Positions 26,138 to 33,188 of a stretch of 36,805 nt of DNA are shown piece after piece. The stretch is from Bacteroidales bacterium (GTDB lineage Bacteria; Bacteroidota; Bacteroidia; Bacteroidales; JAFGUD01), in contig JAFGUD010000258.1 of assembly GCA_016938685.1 (NCBI GenBank), positions 1 to 36,805 on the forward strand, written 5' to 3'. A model generated the notes under the pieces. That model searched no databases and was not told where the DNA came from. It worked only from the letters and a program-made list of their open reading frames with translations. The position numbers and the translations under genes are program-made. Each line of letters starts with the position of its first letter. Within the stretch, counting starts at the first letter, position 1.

Positions 26138-26956
26138 ATGGCAATAAACAACACTCTAAAATCAGTCCCATTTGAGTATTTAATTGGCAGTCCTTTAAAA
26201 GCGGCTATTGATGCTCAAAATATTGCAACAAGAGCAACAATAGATTTCATACAACAAGTAGGTTTTAATTCGAATGATGAAATTATTGATCCTGAAACTG
26301 GTTTACCTAAACAAGATTTCAATTATGGAGATGCTAGAAATATTGTTTTTAATTATATTAGAATTAATGAGAATGGTTTTGAAGAAATTTCAGAATTAAG
26401 TATTCCTATTTTGACTGTTGTTCCTGTCCCTTTTTTACGAATAAGTGATGTAGAATTAGATTTAATTGCAAATATTACTGAAACTTCTGAGAGTAAAACA
26501 GATGCAAATACTGACTTTTTCTACAATAATAAAGTTGAATTTAAAGGGAAAATTTCACGAAAAAACGCTACTACTAAATCATCTCGTTTTAGATCAGAAA
26601 CTTCACTTGGTGTTAAAATAAAAGCAGTACATGATGAATTGCCACTTGGTTTTTCTAAAATGCTATCTGTTATGGAAAGTTCAATTTATGGCAGACAAAT
26701 AATATATAAAGCTACTAAATTTATTGTATTTATTCATGATCAAACAACACCGATATCAAATGCAACAGTTTATTTACTAGGGTTTTCTGCAACTCCAAGT
26801 TATACTAACACAGATGGAGTAGTAGAATTTAATGAAATACCATTTGGCACATATACTATTTCAATATTAAACGGCAATACTGTAACGAACAAAGAATTTA
26901 GCATTAATACTCAGACGCCTGAAGTATTAGACATAACTATTACAACAGCATCATAA
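26138..26956 (+). CDS. DUF2589-like protein with C-terminal carboxypeptidase-regulatory-like domain
   Basis: A 272-residue protein without a signal peptide. The N-terminal part (1-190) resembles DUF2589: PFEYLIGSPLKAAIDAQNIA, ATIDFIQQVGF, then the signature ISELSIPILTVVPVPFLRIS (84-103), followed by a beta-rich segment ending in a GFSKMLSVME helix. The C-terminal ~75 residues (196-272) form a beta-sandwich of the carboxypeptidase-regulatory/SpaA type: IFIHDQTTPISNATVYLLGF, TDGVVEFNEIPFGTYTISI. The full architecture is repeated at 33189. DUF2589 has no assigned function. Its steady place upstream of the effector genes suggests a carrier, adaptor or structural role; this is inference. It heads a probable operon with three more small genes (gaps of 46, 28 and 11 bases). 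Confidence 0.75.
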   Translation: MAINNTLKSVPFEYLIGSPLKAAIDAQNIATRATIDFIQQVGFNSNDEIIDPETGLPKQDFNYGDARNIVFNYIRINENGFEEISELSIPILTVVPVPFLRISDVELDLIANITETSESKTDANTDFFYNNKVEFKGKISRKNATTKSSRFRSETSLGVKIKAVHDELPLGFSKMLSVMESSIYGRQIIYKATKFIVFIHDQTTPISNATVYLLGFSATPSYTNTDGVVEFNEIPFGTYTISILNGNTVTNKEFSINTQTPEVLDITITTAS

Positions 26957-27002
26957 TCTTTCCATTTTAGATTATGCATTTTTTAAATATAAAAATATAA
27001 CT

Positions 27003-27335
27003 ATGGCAACACTAAATGAAGTTGTAGGGACAATACTACAAGATGTAACAAATGCAAAACAGTACGCTGACAATGCTACTAAAAATGTTATGTTACAATA
27101 CCTTACTGACGACATGATGAAAAATTTTAACATTCCAAATATTCATATAAAAGATTTGAATGTAAGTTTAAAATTTGTAATAAAAGGTATTAGTGAAGAT
27201 GGTATTGAAATAGGTGTTACAGATGAGGAATTAAATAATGCTTCAGAACACAATATTTCAACTTTTGAGTTTAGTACCAAAATTACTAATAATAAGATTG
27301 ATGATAATAATTTAGACCTGTATCAAACGTCATAA
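27003..27335 (+). CDS. Small DUF2589-associated hypothetical protein
   Basis: A 110-residue cytoplasmic protein of unknown function. An N-terminal helix (LNEVVGTILQDVTNAKQYAD) is followed by FNIPNIHIKDLNVSLKFVIK, a short form of the strand pattern seen after the VVP/VPIP motif in its neighbours (LRISDVELDLIANI). It looks like a reduced relative of the DUF2589-like genes on either side. The C-terminal part is Asn- and Asp-rich. It lies 46 bases after the first DUF2589-like gene and 28 before the next, so it belongs to the same transcript. It may be a minor subunit of the same complex. Confidence 0.65.
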   Translation: MATLNEVVGTILQDVTNAKQYADNATKNVMLQYLTDDMMKNFNIPNIHIKDLNVSLKFVIKGISEDGIEIGVTDEELNNASEHNISTFEFSTKITNNKIDDNNLDLYQTS

Positions 27336-27363
27336 AAAAGAACATCTTACAAACACACATATC

Positions 27364-27840
27364 ATGGCTAAACAAAATCCAATATTTTTAGACCAACTTA
27401 TCGGTTTACCATTAGAAGCAATAATAAAAGGAGAAACTTATGCAGCACAAGCAACACTAGATTTTATTAAAAATGTAGGTTTTGACAAATCTGATGAATT
27501 TGCTTTTGGTGATTTAAGAATGATAACTTTTCGTTATAAAACAAACGATGAAAATGGAGAACCGATTGAAGCAGGTTACACTGTTCCTTTACTGTCACTT
27601 GTTCCAATACCATTAATGCAAATTAGTGAGGCAAACATAAGTTATTCAATTAGTATTTCTTCAATTGAAGGTGATGCTAAAAGTGGAGACTTGAAACTTA
27701 TGACAACATATGCAACTGATGGAGAAATTGAATCAAGCTACAACTTAAAAATAGATTTAAAACTTGAACAATCGGATATACCACTAGGTTTATCAAAAAT
27801 ATTTAGTGTAATGGATAATCAAGTTACAGAAAACCCTTAA
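27364..27840 (+). CDS. DUF2589-like protein, short form without C-terminal domain
   Basis: A 158-residue paralogue of the proteins at 26138 and 33189. It shares LIGLPLEAIIKGETYAAQAT, LDFIKNVGF, FGDLRMITFRY, the signature GYTVPLLSLVPIPLMQIS and the closing LGLSKIFSVMDN, but stops where the others continue into the beta-sandwich domain. Its length is close to the basic DUF2589 size as I remember it. It has no signal peptide. The three variants side by side (with and without the extra domain, and the reduced 110-residue form) suggest subunits of a hetero-oligomer, an inference that needs structural support. Confidence 0.75.
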   Translation: MAKQNPIFLDQLIGLPLEAIIKGETYAAQATLDFIKNVGFDKSDEFAFGDLRMITFRYKTNDENGEPIEAGYTVPLLSLVPIPLMQISEANISYSISISSIEGDAKSGDLKLMTTYATDGEIESSYNLKIDLKLEQSDIPLGLSKIFSVMDNQVTENP

Positions 27841-27851
27841 CTTTATATATT

Positions 27852-28046
27852 ATGATGAATAATCCAGGACTTAATTGTCCAAAATGCGGACAAAAAATTG
27901 CTATCAGTATAGAACAATTAATTTCCAAAAGTGAAATAATATGTCCTGCTTGCGGACTGCAATTAAATGTAGATGGAGAAAAATCAGCTAATGCTTTAGG
28001 AGCTTTAAAAACTTTTAATGAAAAACTCAAAAGCGCAAAACAATAA
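27852..28046 (+). CDS. Small zinc-ribbon protein
   Basis: A 64-residue protein with two CxxC knuckles: CPKCGQKIAISIEQL and CPACGLQLNVDG, 25 residues apart, followed by a helical Lys-rich tail (ALKTFNEKLKSAKQ). It most likely binds one zinc ion. The gene starts 11 bases after the DUF2589-like gene and is the last in this small operon, since a terminator begins at its stop codon. Zinc ribbons of this size often mediate protein or nucleic acid contacts; here the context suggests an assembly or adaptor role. Two adjacent ATG codons (27852 and 27855) could serve as start. Confidence 0.75.
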   Translation: MMNNPGLNCPKCGQKIAISIEQLISKSEIICPACGLQLNVDGEKSANALGALKTFNEKLKSAKQ

Positions 28047-28073
28047 AAACGAAGTATTATACTTCGTTTTTTT
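28046..28073 (+). terminator. Terminator between the DUF2589 operon and the first effector gene
   Basis: An 11-bp perfect stem, AAAACGAAGTA (28046-28056) with TACTTCGTTTT (28060-28070), has a 3-base loop and ends in T7. It lies 35 bases before the first effector start, so effector expression needs read-through or its own promoter. Confidence 0.88.
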
Positions 28074-28107
28074 CTTTCATTAACTAATAACACTCAACAT
28101 ACGCACC

Positions 28108-28215
28108 ATGTCATTCATCCCAAACCTACAAATAATAAACATCTTCAAACGCAACACAGAGAAGATAAAAGAAAAAGTAAATTCTGCTCAGCAACAACAG
28201 AAACACCGGAAGTAG
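28108..28215 (+). pseudogene. 5' end of the first effector gene, separated by a frameshift
   Basis: The ATG at 28108 begins MSFIPNLQIINIFKRN and is almost identical at DNA level to the start of the effector at 29785. The frame breaks in a CAG-CAA-CAA-CAG tract: it ends at TAG 28213, while the conserved sequence continues one frame over from 28200 (ETPEVDAKDYYKHIRVSK). Relative to 29785, four bases are missing in the tract. This is a decayed or slipped gene, or a sequencing error in a repeat. Confidence 0.8.
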
Positions 28216-28316
28216 ATGCCAAAGACTACTACAAACACATAAGAGTTTCAAAAGACGATGCAGATAAAATAGTCAGAAGTTCCAAAAATGTATCGGATAA
28301 GGACATTCATTTTTTT

Positions 28317-29159
28317 GTGAACCAGTACAGCAAAATTCTGGAAATAAAGGACATAAAACTTCCCGCATCAGTTGAAAATACAATTCTTGTAAAATACAAC
28401 GCCGACCTAACCAAAGACCATCCTCAGCGTATTATGGAACGACTTTTGCGAAATTTGAAGCAGGATTATGGGATTGAGGAGAAGGAGGTGAAGTATGGGG
28501 AAACAAATAAAAACAATTTTGATAAAGGGAATATAATAGACCCACACGGACTGTTAAATCTGTTTCTAAAGGATGTAAAAAAAAGAAAAAAGAATTTAAA
28601 TAACGAAAATGAAATAAACGCACTAGTAAAAAATAAACCATTATCAGTATATGAGGACACTTTAAATGAAATTGATTATATTAAAAACTCCTATCAGGAT
28701 TTTGAATTCAAATTAGTTAACGCTTTTAGTATAATTGCTAAAAGGAATACAATTTTAGGAGGAACTTATTACGATATAGACAAAAAACGAATTATAGTTG
28801 AACTAGAAACAGTAAAAAATATTGACTTTGCACTTCTATCTCATGAATTAGTCCATTGTTATCAATTTCTAACTGGAAAAATTTCTTTTAATAAAAAAGA
28901 CGGAGGAGTTGGAAAACTTTATGATGTTTATGATGAAATAGAGGCATATAGCAGAGAATCATATATAAAAGAAGGTCTTTTTGGTCACGATTATTCAAAA
29001 AATGAAATTTTAAACATGAAAGATAACTTTGGGAACAAAATTTACAGAAATATTTCAAAAAGAGAACTGTCTATATCCTCTGTTAAAAAATATTATACAA
29101 ATAATTTAATTCCAAATTTTGAAGATTATTTAAAAAATGAAATCATCTATACTATTTAA
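28317..29159 (+). CDS. Effector 1: shared N-module plus HExxH metallopeptidase-like C-terminus (frameshifted gene)
   Basis: This is the long open part of a gene whose true start is at 28108; the coding frame is open from 28200, and the GTG at 28317 is only the first possible start within it. Residues 1-60 (from 28317) complete the shared N-module (HPQRIMERLLRNLKQDYGIEEKEVKY). The unrelated C-terminal domain then follows: a helical region, LGGTYYDIDKKRIIVELE, and the zinc-peptidase motif LLSHELVHCYQF (H176, E177, H180), with a probable third ligand in YDEIEAYSRE (about 206-215). It would be a proteolytic toxin; the target is unknown. The following signal-peptide gene overlaps the 3' end by 23 bases. 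If the frameshift is real, the effector is truncated at its N-terminus and probably not delivered. Confidence 0.75.
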   Translation: MNQYSKILEIKDIKLPASVENTILVKYNADLTKDHPQRIMERLLRNLKQDYGIEEKEVKYGETNKNNFDKGNIIDPHGLLNLFLKDVKKRKKNLNNENEINALVKNKPLSVYEDTLNEIDYIKNSYQDFEFKLVNAFSIIAKRNTILGGTYYDIDKKRIIVELETVKNIDFALLSHELVHCYQFLTGKISFNKKDGGVGKLYDVYDEIEAYSRESYIKEGLFGHDYSKNEILNMKDNFGNKIYRNISKRELSISSVKKYYTNNLIPNFEDYLKNEIIYTI

Positions 29160-29766
29160 GGTTCTTGTTTTTTGTGTTTTTTGTGTCTTTTTTATTGAAA
29201 ACGCAGCAGGACAAGTCATATATAAAGAATATTACGATGCTAAGAAATACGAACATCTTGTTCTTTATGATGATTCTACTTTTTTTTATTCTAAAATAAA
29301 CAAATATAGTGGTGAATATAGAGCTATTGGAAACTGGTTTATTTCTAATAATATTTTAATATTAGACAGTTTTGACAAAAAAGAACAAATTATTGTTTTT
29401 GAACAAAATAAAGACTCTTCTAAGCATTCTATTATTAAGCCACAAGCATATAAGTATGGATTTAATTTATTATTTTTGGGAATATGCCTAAAAAAAAATG
29501 AAATGGATTCTGTTATAATTGAAAATCTTGAAAAAAACAATTCAATAATTGCTGACAATATATCATCTTTTTATATTTATGATTTTTTAACTGGTTACAA
29601 ATATCCTGAAATCCAGTTAAATTCAAATAAAAAAACAACTTATATTGTTGAAATTAAACTCAATAGATTTTTTGACAACGAAAAATGGCTAATCAAAGGA
29701 AAAAAAATAAGACCTAGAAAAGAAGATGGGGAACTATCAAATTATAAATTAAAAGAATTAAATTAA
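29137..29766 (+). CDS. Probable exported immunity protein of effector 1
   Basis: A 209-residue protein with an N-terminal signal peptide (hydrophobic VLVFCVFCVFFIENAAGQ, cleavage near AGQ, residue 26); there is no good lipobox. The mature part is beta-rich: HLVLYDDSTFFYS, a GEYRAIGNWFISNNILIL hairpin and a basic C-terminus. The overall layout, a short strand series with a central G-x-W/G-x-Y hairpin, resembles the lipoproteins at 24941 and 35546, but identity is low. It starts inside the last codons of effector 1 (23-base overlap), indicating coupled translation. The periplasmic location implies that effector 1 acts in the periplasm. Assignment as immunity rests on position and the recurring pattern across three gene pairs. 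Confidence 0.65.
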   Translation: MKSSILFKVLVFCVFCVFFIENAAGQVIYKEYYDAKKYEHLVLYDDSTFFYSKINKYSGEYRAIGNWFISNNILILDSFDKKEQIIVFEQNKDSSKHSIIKPQAYKYGFNLLFLGICLKKNEMDSVIIENLEKNNSIIADNISSFYIYDFLTGYKYPEIQLNSNKKTTYIVEIKLNRFFDNEKWLIKGKKIRPRKEDGELSNYKLKELN

Positions 29767-29784
29767 TTTCTTTCAAAGCTGACC

Positions 29785-30984
29785 ATGTCATTCATCCCAA
29801 ACCTACAAATAATAAACATCTTCAAGCGCAACACAGAGAAGATAAAAGAAAAAGTAAATTCTGCTCAACAACAACAGCAAGAAACACAGGAAGTAGAAGC
29901 CAAAGACTACTACAAACACATAAGAGTTTCAAAAGACGATGGAGATAAAATAGTCAGAAGTTCCAAAGATGTAGGCGACAAGGACGTCCATTTTTTTGTG
30001 AACCAGTACAACAAAATTCTGGAAATAAAGGACATAAAACTTCCTGCATCAGTTGAAAATACAATTCTTGTAAAATACAACTCCGACTTGACCAAAGACC
30101 ATCCCAAACGAGTAATGGAACGACTTTCGCGGAATTTGAGGCAGGAGTTTGGGATTGGTGAGAAGGAGGTGGAGTATGATGACGTGAAAGAAGAAAAAAC
30201 AGGAACAGGTACAAAATTTTATGACATTAATACTGGTGAGTTTATAGAACAAATAGAAGATGGCTTTACTCAGATAATATCCATTGAAAAATCAAGATAT
30301 GAACAATATAAAAAAAGTTATGAACATATTTTTTGTCCTCTTATTGTAACGTGTAAAAAAGAAGAAAATTTTATTAGTTATATTATTAATGCTTCTAAAA
30401 ACGATGCAAATTTTCACATTTTAATTGGTCTTACAACAGAAGAATTGGATGTTAGAGCTTTTTTGGCAACCATTCGGTATGCAGAGAATACTGGACCAGG
30501 ACAAACAGAGCCGTTAGGTTATAATGCTCAATATACTGGAATAACCTTTACTGATTTAGAATATGACCCAAAAAATCAAGATGCTGTTGAAGCATACTCT
30601 AAACACCCAAATAAAACATTAAGTTTACCTCCAGGTTGGCCAACTCCATCAAATGCTGCTGGTGCATACCAATTCTTATATAGTACTTGGAAAAGTTTTC
30701 CTTTTTCAAATTTCAATCCCACTAATCAAGATAAAGGAGCATTAATTCTAATACAAAGACAAGAAATTGGTAACCCAAGAGCAAAAGGAGTTATTGAAGA
30801 TATTAAAAATGGAAATATCGCAACAGCAGCAGAAAAGCTTAACGGAACATGGACTTCATTACCTGGAGGAAATGAAGAGGGGTTAAATGAAAATGAATTT
30901 TTAAATAAATTTAATGAATGCTTAATAAACGAGCTTAAAGAAAATTCAATAATATATTCACCAATTGGAATTTTAAAATTATAG
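29785..30984 (+). CDS. Effector 2: shared N-module plus lambda-endolysin-like muramidase domain
   Basis: A 399-residue protein. The shared N-module (1-131) has MSFIPNLQIINIFKRN, a Gln tract (28-32), KDYYKHIRVSKDDGDKIVRS, VHFFVNQYNKILEIKDIKL and HPKRVMERLSRNLRQEFGI. A linker domain (about 143-215) starts GTKFYDINTGEF. The C-terminal domain (about 220-390) matches phage lambda endolysin R (GH104) block by block: VRAFLATIRYAENTG with candidate catalytic E234, GITFTDLEYD, YSKHPNKTL, SNAAGAYQFLYSTWKSF, NPTNQDKGALILI and ATAAEKLNGTWTSLPGG. It should cleave the glycan strands of peptidoglycan. It has no signal peptide, so export must use a dedicated pathway. The gene follows 18 bases after the previous immunity gene and is followed 2 bases later by a lipoprotein gene. 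Confidence 0.85.
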   Translation: MSFIPNLQIINIFKRNTEKIKEKVNSAQQQQQETQEVEAKDYYKHIRVSKDDGDKIVRSSKDVGDKDVHFFVNQYNKILEIKDIKLPASVENTILVKYNSDLTKDHPKRVMERLSRNLRQEFGIGEKEVEYDDVKEEKTGTGTKFYDINTGEFIEQIEDGFTQIISIEKSRYEQYKKSYEHIFCPLIVTCKKEENFISYIINASKNDANFHILIGLTTEELDVRAFLATIRYAENTGPGQTEPLGYNAQYTGITFTDLEYDPKNQDAVEAYSKHPNKTLSLPPGWPTPSNAAGAYQFLYSTWKSFPFSNFNPTNQDKGALILIQRQEIGNPRAKGVIEDIKNGNIATAAEKLNGTWTSLPGGNEEGLNENEFLNKFNECLINELKENSIIYSPIGILKL

Positions 30985-30986
30985 AT

Positions 30987-31544
30987 ATGAAAACTAAAAT
31001 TCTCATAATCGCAATCTTAATATTTTCAATAAGTTGTAACAATAAAAATGAGCCGTCTAAATCAAACTCAAAACAATTAGAAGCTAAAATAATTGTTACT
31101 AAAAAAAAAGATATTACTAAGAGAGTAAGACCACAAAAGGCTCTAAACAAAGATATAAGTTTGTTAGAAATAGAACCATTTCCAATTTACTGGACAGATA
31201 AAGGAAGTTTTTATGCACTATTCTTTGAATCAAACAAAGTTTATTTTCAATTTAATCCAACTTGTGAATATTGGTTCCCTTCAAAAATTATAGATAACGA
31301 AATAATATTTTATTGGGCATTAAATCCAAATTGTGTTTTTGACAGAGGATTAGAAAAAACGTATTTTAATATTGAAAATCCAATAAAAGGAAAACCATTT
31401 GGAAAAATAAAATTACTTAGTGATACTACTTTTTTAATAGATTATTACTATGTAGATTGGGTTAAGAAAATTAATGAAGAAGAATATAAATCTATTGATA
31501 CATTATTTCCGTCATATTTTTATAAAAAAAAGTGGAATAACTAA
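30987..31544 (+). CDS. Lipoprotein, probable immunity to the muramidase effector
   Basis: A 185-residue lipoprotein: MKTKILIIAILIFSISCNNK gives a lipobox (SISC, Cys17). A Ser/Lys/Asn-rich spacer follows, then a compact beta-rich domain (about 60-180; PIYWTDKGSFYALFFE, CEYWFPSKIIDNEIIFYWAL, with two or three Cys that could pair). It lies two bases after the effector 2 stop codon. A periplasm-facing lipoprotein is the expected place for an inhibitor of a peptidoglycan hydrolase. It is unlike the partners of the metallopeptidase effectors, which fits specificity by toxin type. I recognise no known inhibitor family (PliI, PliG, PliC or similar). Confidence 0.68.
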   Translation: MKTKILIIAILIFSISCNNKNEPSKSNSKQLEAKIIVTKKKDITKRVRPQKALNKDISLLEIEPFPIYWTDKGSFYALFFESNKVYFQFNPTCEYWFPSKIIDNEIIFYWALNPNCVFDRGLEKTYFNIENPIKGKPFGKIKLLSDTTFLIDYYYVDWVKKINEEEYKSIDTLFPSYFYKKKWNN

Positions 31545-31667
31545 AATTCAAAAAAAATAAAAATTTGCATATTGTTGTGTTTGATTTCATCTGTTTATTA
31601 TTTTTTTATTTTCATCTGTTTATTTTTTATTTTTACATTATTGTCAGATGTTACTCCACAAAAAAAT

Positions 31668-31715
31668 AATCATTTCCTTATGTGTAAATAATTATTTTTA
31701 CATGTTCGTTTCATT
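31668..31715 (-). repeat. 48-base intergenic repeat, copy B (inverted relative to copy A)
   Basis: It is the reverse complement of 11631-11678 with one mismatch. The palindromic AAATAATTATTT core is retained. Confidence 0.85.
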
Positions 31716-32062
31716 TGCTTTTTATTATGCAAAAATCGACATTGGGTGCTTAGAAAAATATACACTTTACCCTTGTTTATCATTGTCCTGAAAAAACAAA
31801 CTCAATAAACCAATTCTTGTCATAATGGCATGTTGCTGTATATTAGCATGTTGCAAATTACACCAATTGTATTTATAAAATAGTCCAAAATATTTTATAA
31901 ATTTACAATGCTTTAAATCACTTCTCTTTTTTGCGCAAATTACCTGCTTTTTAAATAAAACTCCCTCAAAATTAAGCTGTTTTTATACTTATTCTTAAAA
32001 AAAAATGGAATTGATAAAACAGCTCTGTTTTTGCCATAATTACTGTAAAAAACACATCTTTT

Positions 32063-32093
32063 TTTGACTTATAAACCAAAAAATATACTTTAG
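32063..32093 (+). promoter_or_regulatory. Bacteroidota-type promoter for the FISUMP lipoprotein gene
   Basis: TTTG (32063-32066) and TACTTTAG (32086-32093; consensus TAnnTTTG with one mismatch) are 19 bases apart. This would give a leader of about 60 bases before the ATG at 32161. Confidence 0.45.
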
Positions 32094-32160
32094 CCAACTT
32101 CTTATTTAAGGGTTAAAAAATGTGTGTTAACCAAATTTATTAACAATTTAAAACTTTATT

Positions 32161-33132
32161 ATGAAAAAATTCATTTCAATTATGGCTATTGCCATGTTAC
32201 TTTTCGCTGTTGCTTGCAACAAAAATCAGGCGCCTGATGAACCTGAGGCTGTTACTCCAACAAACGGAGCTACCGGAATAGATTTTTCTAACGGTATTAC
32301 TCTTTCGTGGAAATGCTCTGACCCAGACGAAGACATTATTTCTTTTGATGTTTATTTTGGTATTACTCAAGACCCTCCTTTGGTTTCTGCCGACCAAAGC
32401 TCAAAAAATTACACTGTTACTAATCTGAACGAAGAAACTACATACTTCTGGAAAATTGTAGCAAAAGATGACGAAAAACAATCTGAAAGCGATGTTTACA
32501 GCTTTACAACAAAAGCTTTTGACATTGAAGATGTTAAATGTATTGACTACGACGGCAACGAATACGCTGTAGTACAAATTGGCAATCAAATTTGGATGGC
32601 AGAAGACCTGCGCAGTTTACATTATTCTGACGGTACTGCTATTCCAAATGTATTAGCCTACAATAATCAAGAAGATTTAGTTCAATACTACGGCAGGCTA
32701 TATAACTGGACGTCTGTAATGAACGGCGAAAGTTCAAGCAATGCAAATCCTAGTGGAGTGCACGGAATAGCACCCGAAGGATGGCACGTGCCAAGCAAAG
32801 CAGAATGGGAAGAACTTATTGCATATCTTGGTGGTAATGCTGTTGCCGGTGGCAAAATGAAAGAAACAGGATACGATTACTGGGCTGACCCTAATACCGG
32901 TGCGACTAACGAAAGTGGGTTTAATGGCAGAGGCTGTGGTTGGTACAGTCAGGGAACAAATCCAAATTTTACAAATTTGTGGTATGATGTACTATATTGG
33001 ACTTCTATGCAAGATCAAAGCAATAGCGCTTTCTTTACAGCTTTAGCAAATAACGTATCTGAAATATATTTACCAACTGATGGACTTGGAATAACAATTA
33101 ATAACATTACTGTCAGATGTATTAAAGATTAA
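32161..33132 (+). CDS. FISUMP-domain lipoprotein with fibronectin III-like domain
   Basis: A 323-residue lipoprotein: signal sequence with lipobox FAVAC (Cys19). Residues ~28-118 form a fibronectin III-like domain (TLSWKCSDPDEDIISFDVYF, TTYFWKIVAKDDE). Residues ~125-323 are a Fibrobacter succinogenes major paralogous (FISUMP) domain: VKCIDYDGNEYAVVQIGNQI, WMAEDLR, YGRLYNWTSVMNG, GIAPEGWHVPSKAEWEEL, SGFNGRGCGW, YWTS and a closing VRCIKD. The family is common on Bacteroidota cell surfaces; its role is unknown and may be binding or adhesion. It sits between the two effector clusters and directly before the second DUF2589-like gene (gap 56 bases), so it may be co-transcribed with it. Codon use is richer in G+C than in the flanking effector genes. 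Confidence 0.88.
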   Translation: MKKFISIMAIAMLLFAVACNKNQAPDEPEAVTPTNGATGIDFSNGITLSWKCSDPDEDIISFDVYFGITQDPPLVSADQSSKNYTVTNLNEETTYFWKIVAKDDEKQSESDVYSFTTKAFDIEDVKCIDYDGNEYAVVQIGNQIWMAEDLRSLHYSDGTAIPNVLAYNNQEDLVQYYGRLYNWTSVMNGESSSNANPSGVHGIAPEGWHVPSKAEWEELIAYLGGNAVAGGKMKETGYDYWADPNTGATNESGFNGRGCGWYSQGTNPNFTNLWYDVLYWTSMQDQSNSAFFTALANNVSEIYLPTDGLGITINNITVRCIKD

Positions 33133-33188
33133 AACAAAAATAATTTTAATAAACACACATTTTTTTTAACACTTAAACACAATTGATT

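Larger units (their letters stand above)
31545..32160. other. Gene-free 616-base spacer separating the two halves of the island
   Basis: No supported coding frame. It holds T-rich direct repeats (TTTTCATCTGTTTATT twice near 31587-31625), the 48-base repeat copy (31668-31715), a pair of GCATGTTGC repeats (31829 and 31847 region), and the promoter of the following gene (32063-32093). The density of repeats suggests a recombination joint between module sets. Confidence 0.6.

Noticed and set aside
28473..28500. A perfect Shine-Dalgarno-like AAGGAGGTGA followed by an out-of-frame ATG at the end of the effector N-module
   Set aside because: The same bases encode the conserved EKEVKY residues, and the out-of-frame ORF is only about a dozen codons in each copy. 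Bacteroidota rely little on Shine-Dalgarno pairing. Coincidence of a Glu/Lys/Val-rich coding run is the simpler reading.
29785..30984. Prophage origin of the lambda-endolysin-like domain
   Set aside because: No holin, spanin, integrase, capsid or tail genes are nearby. The domain is fused to a module shared with non-phage effectors and is paired with a lipoprotein gene.
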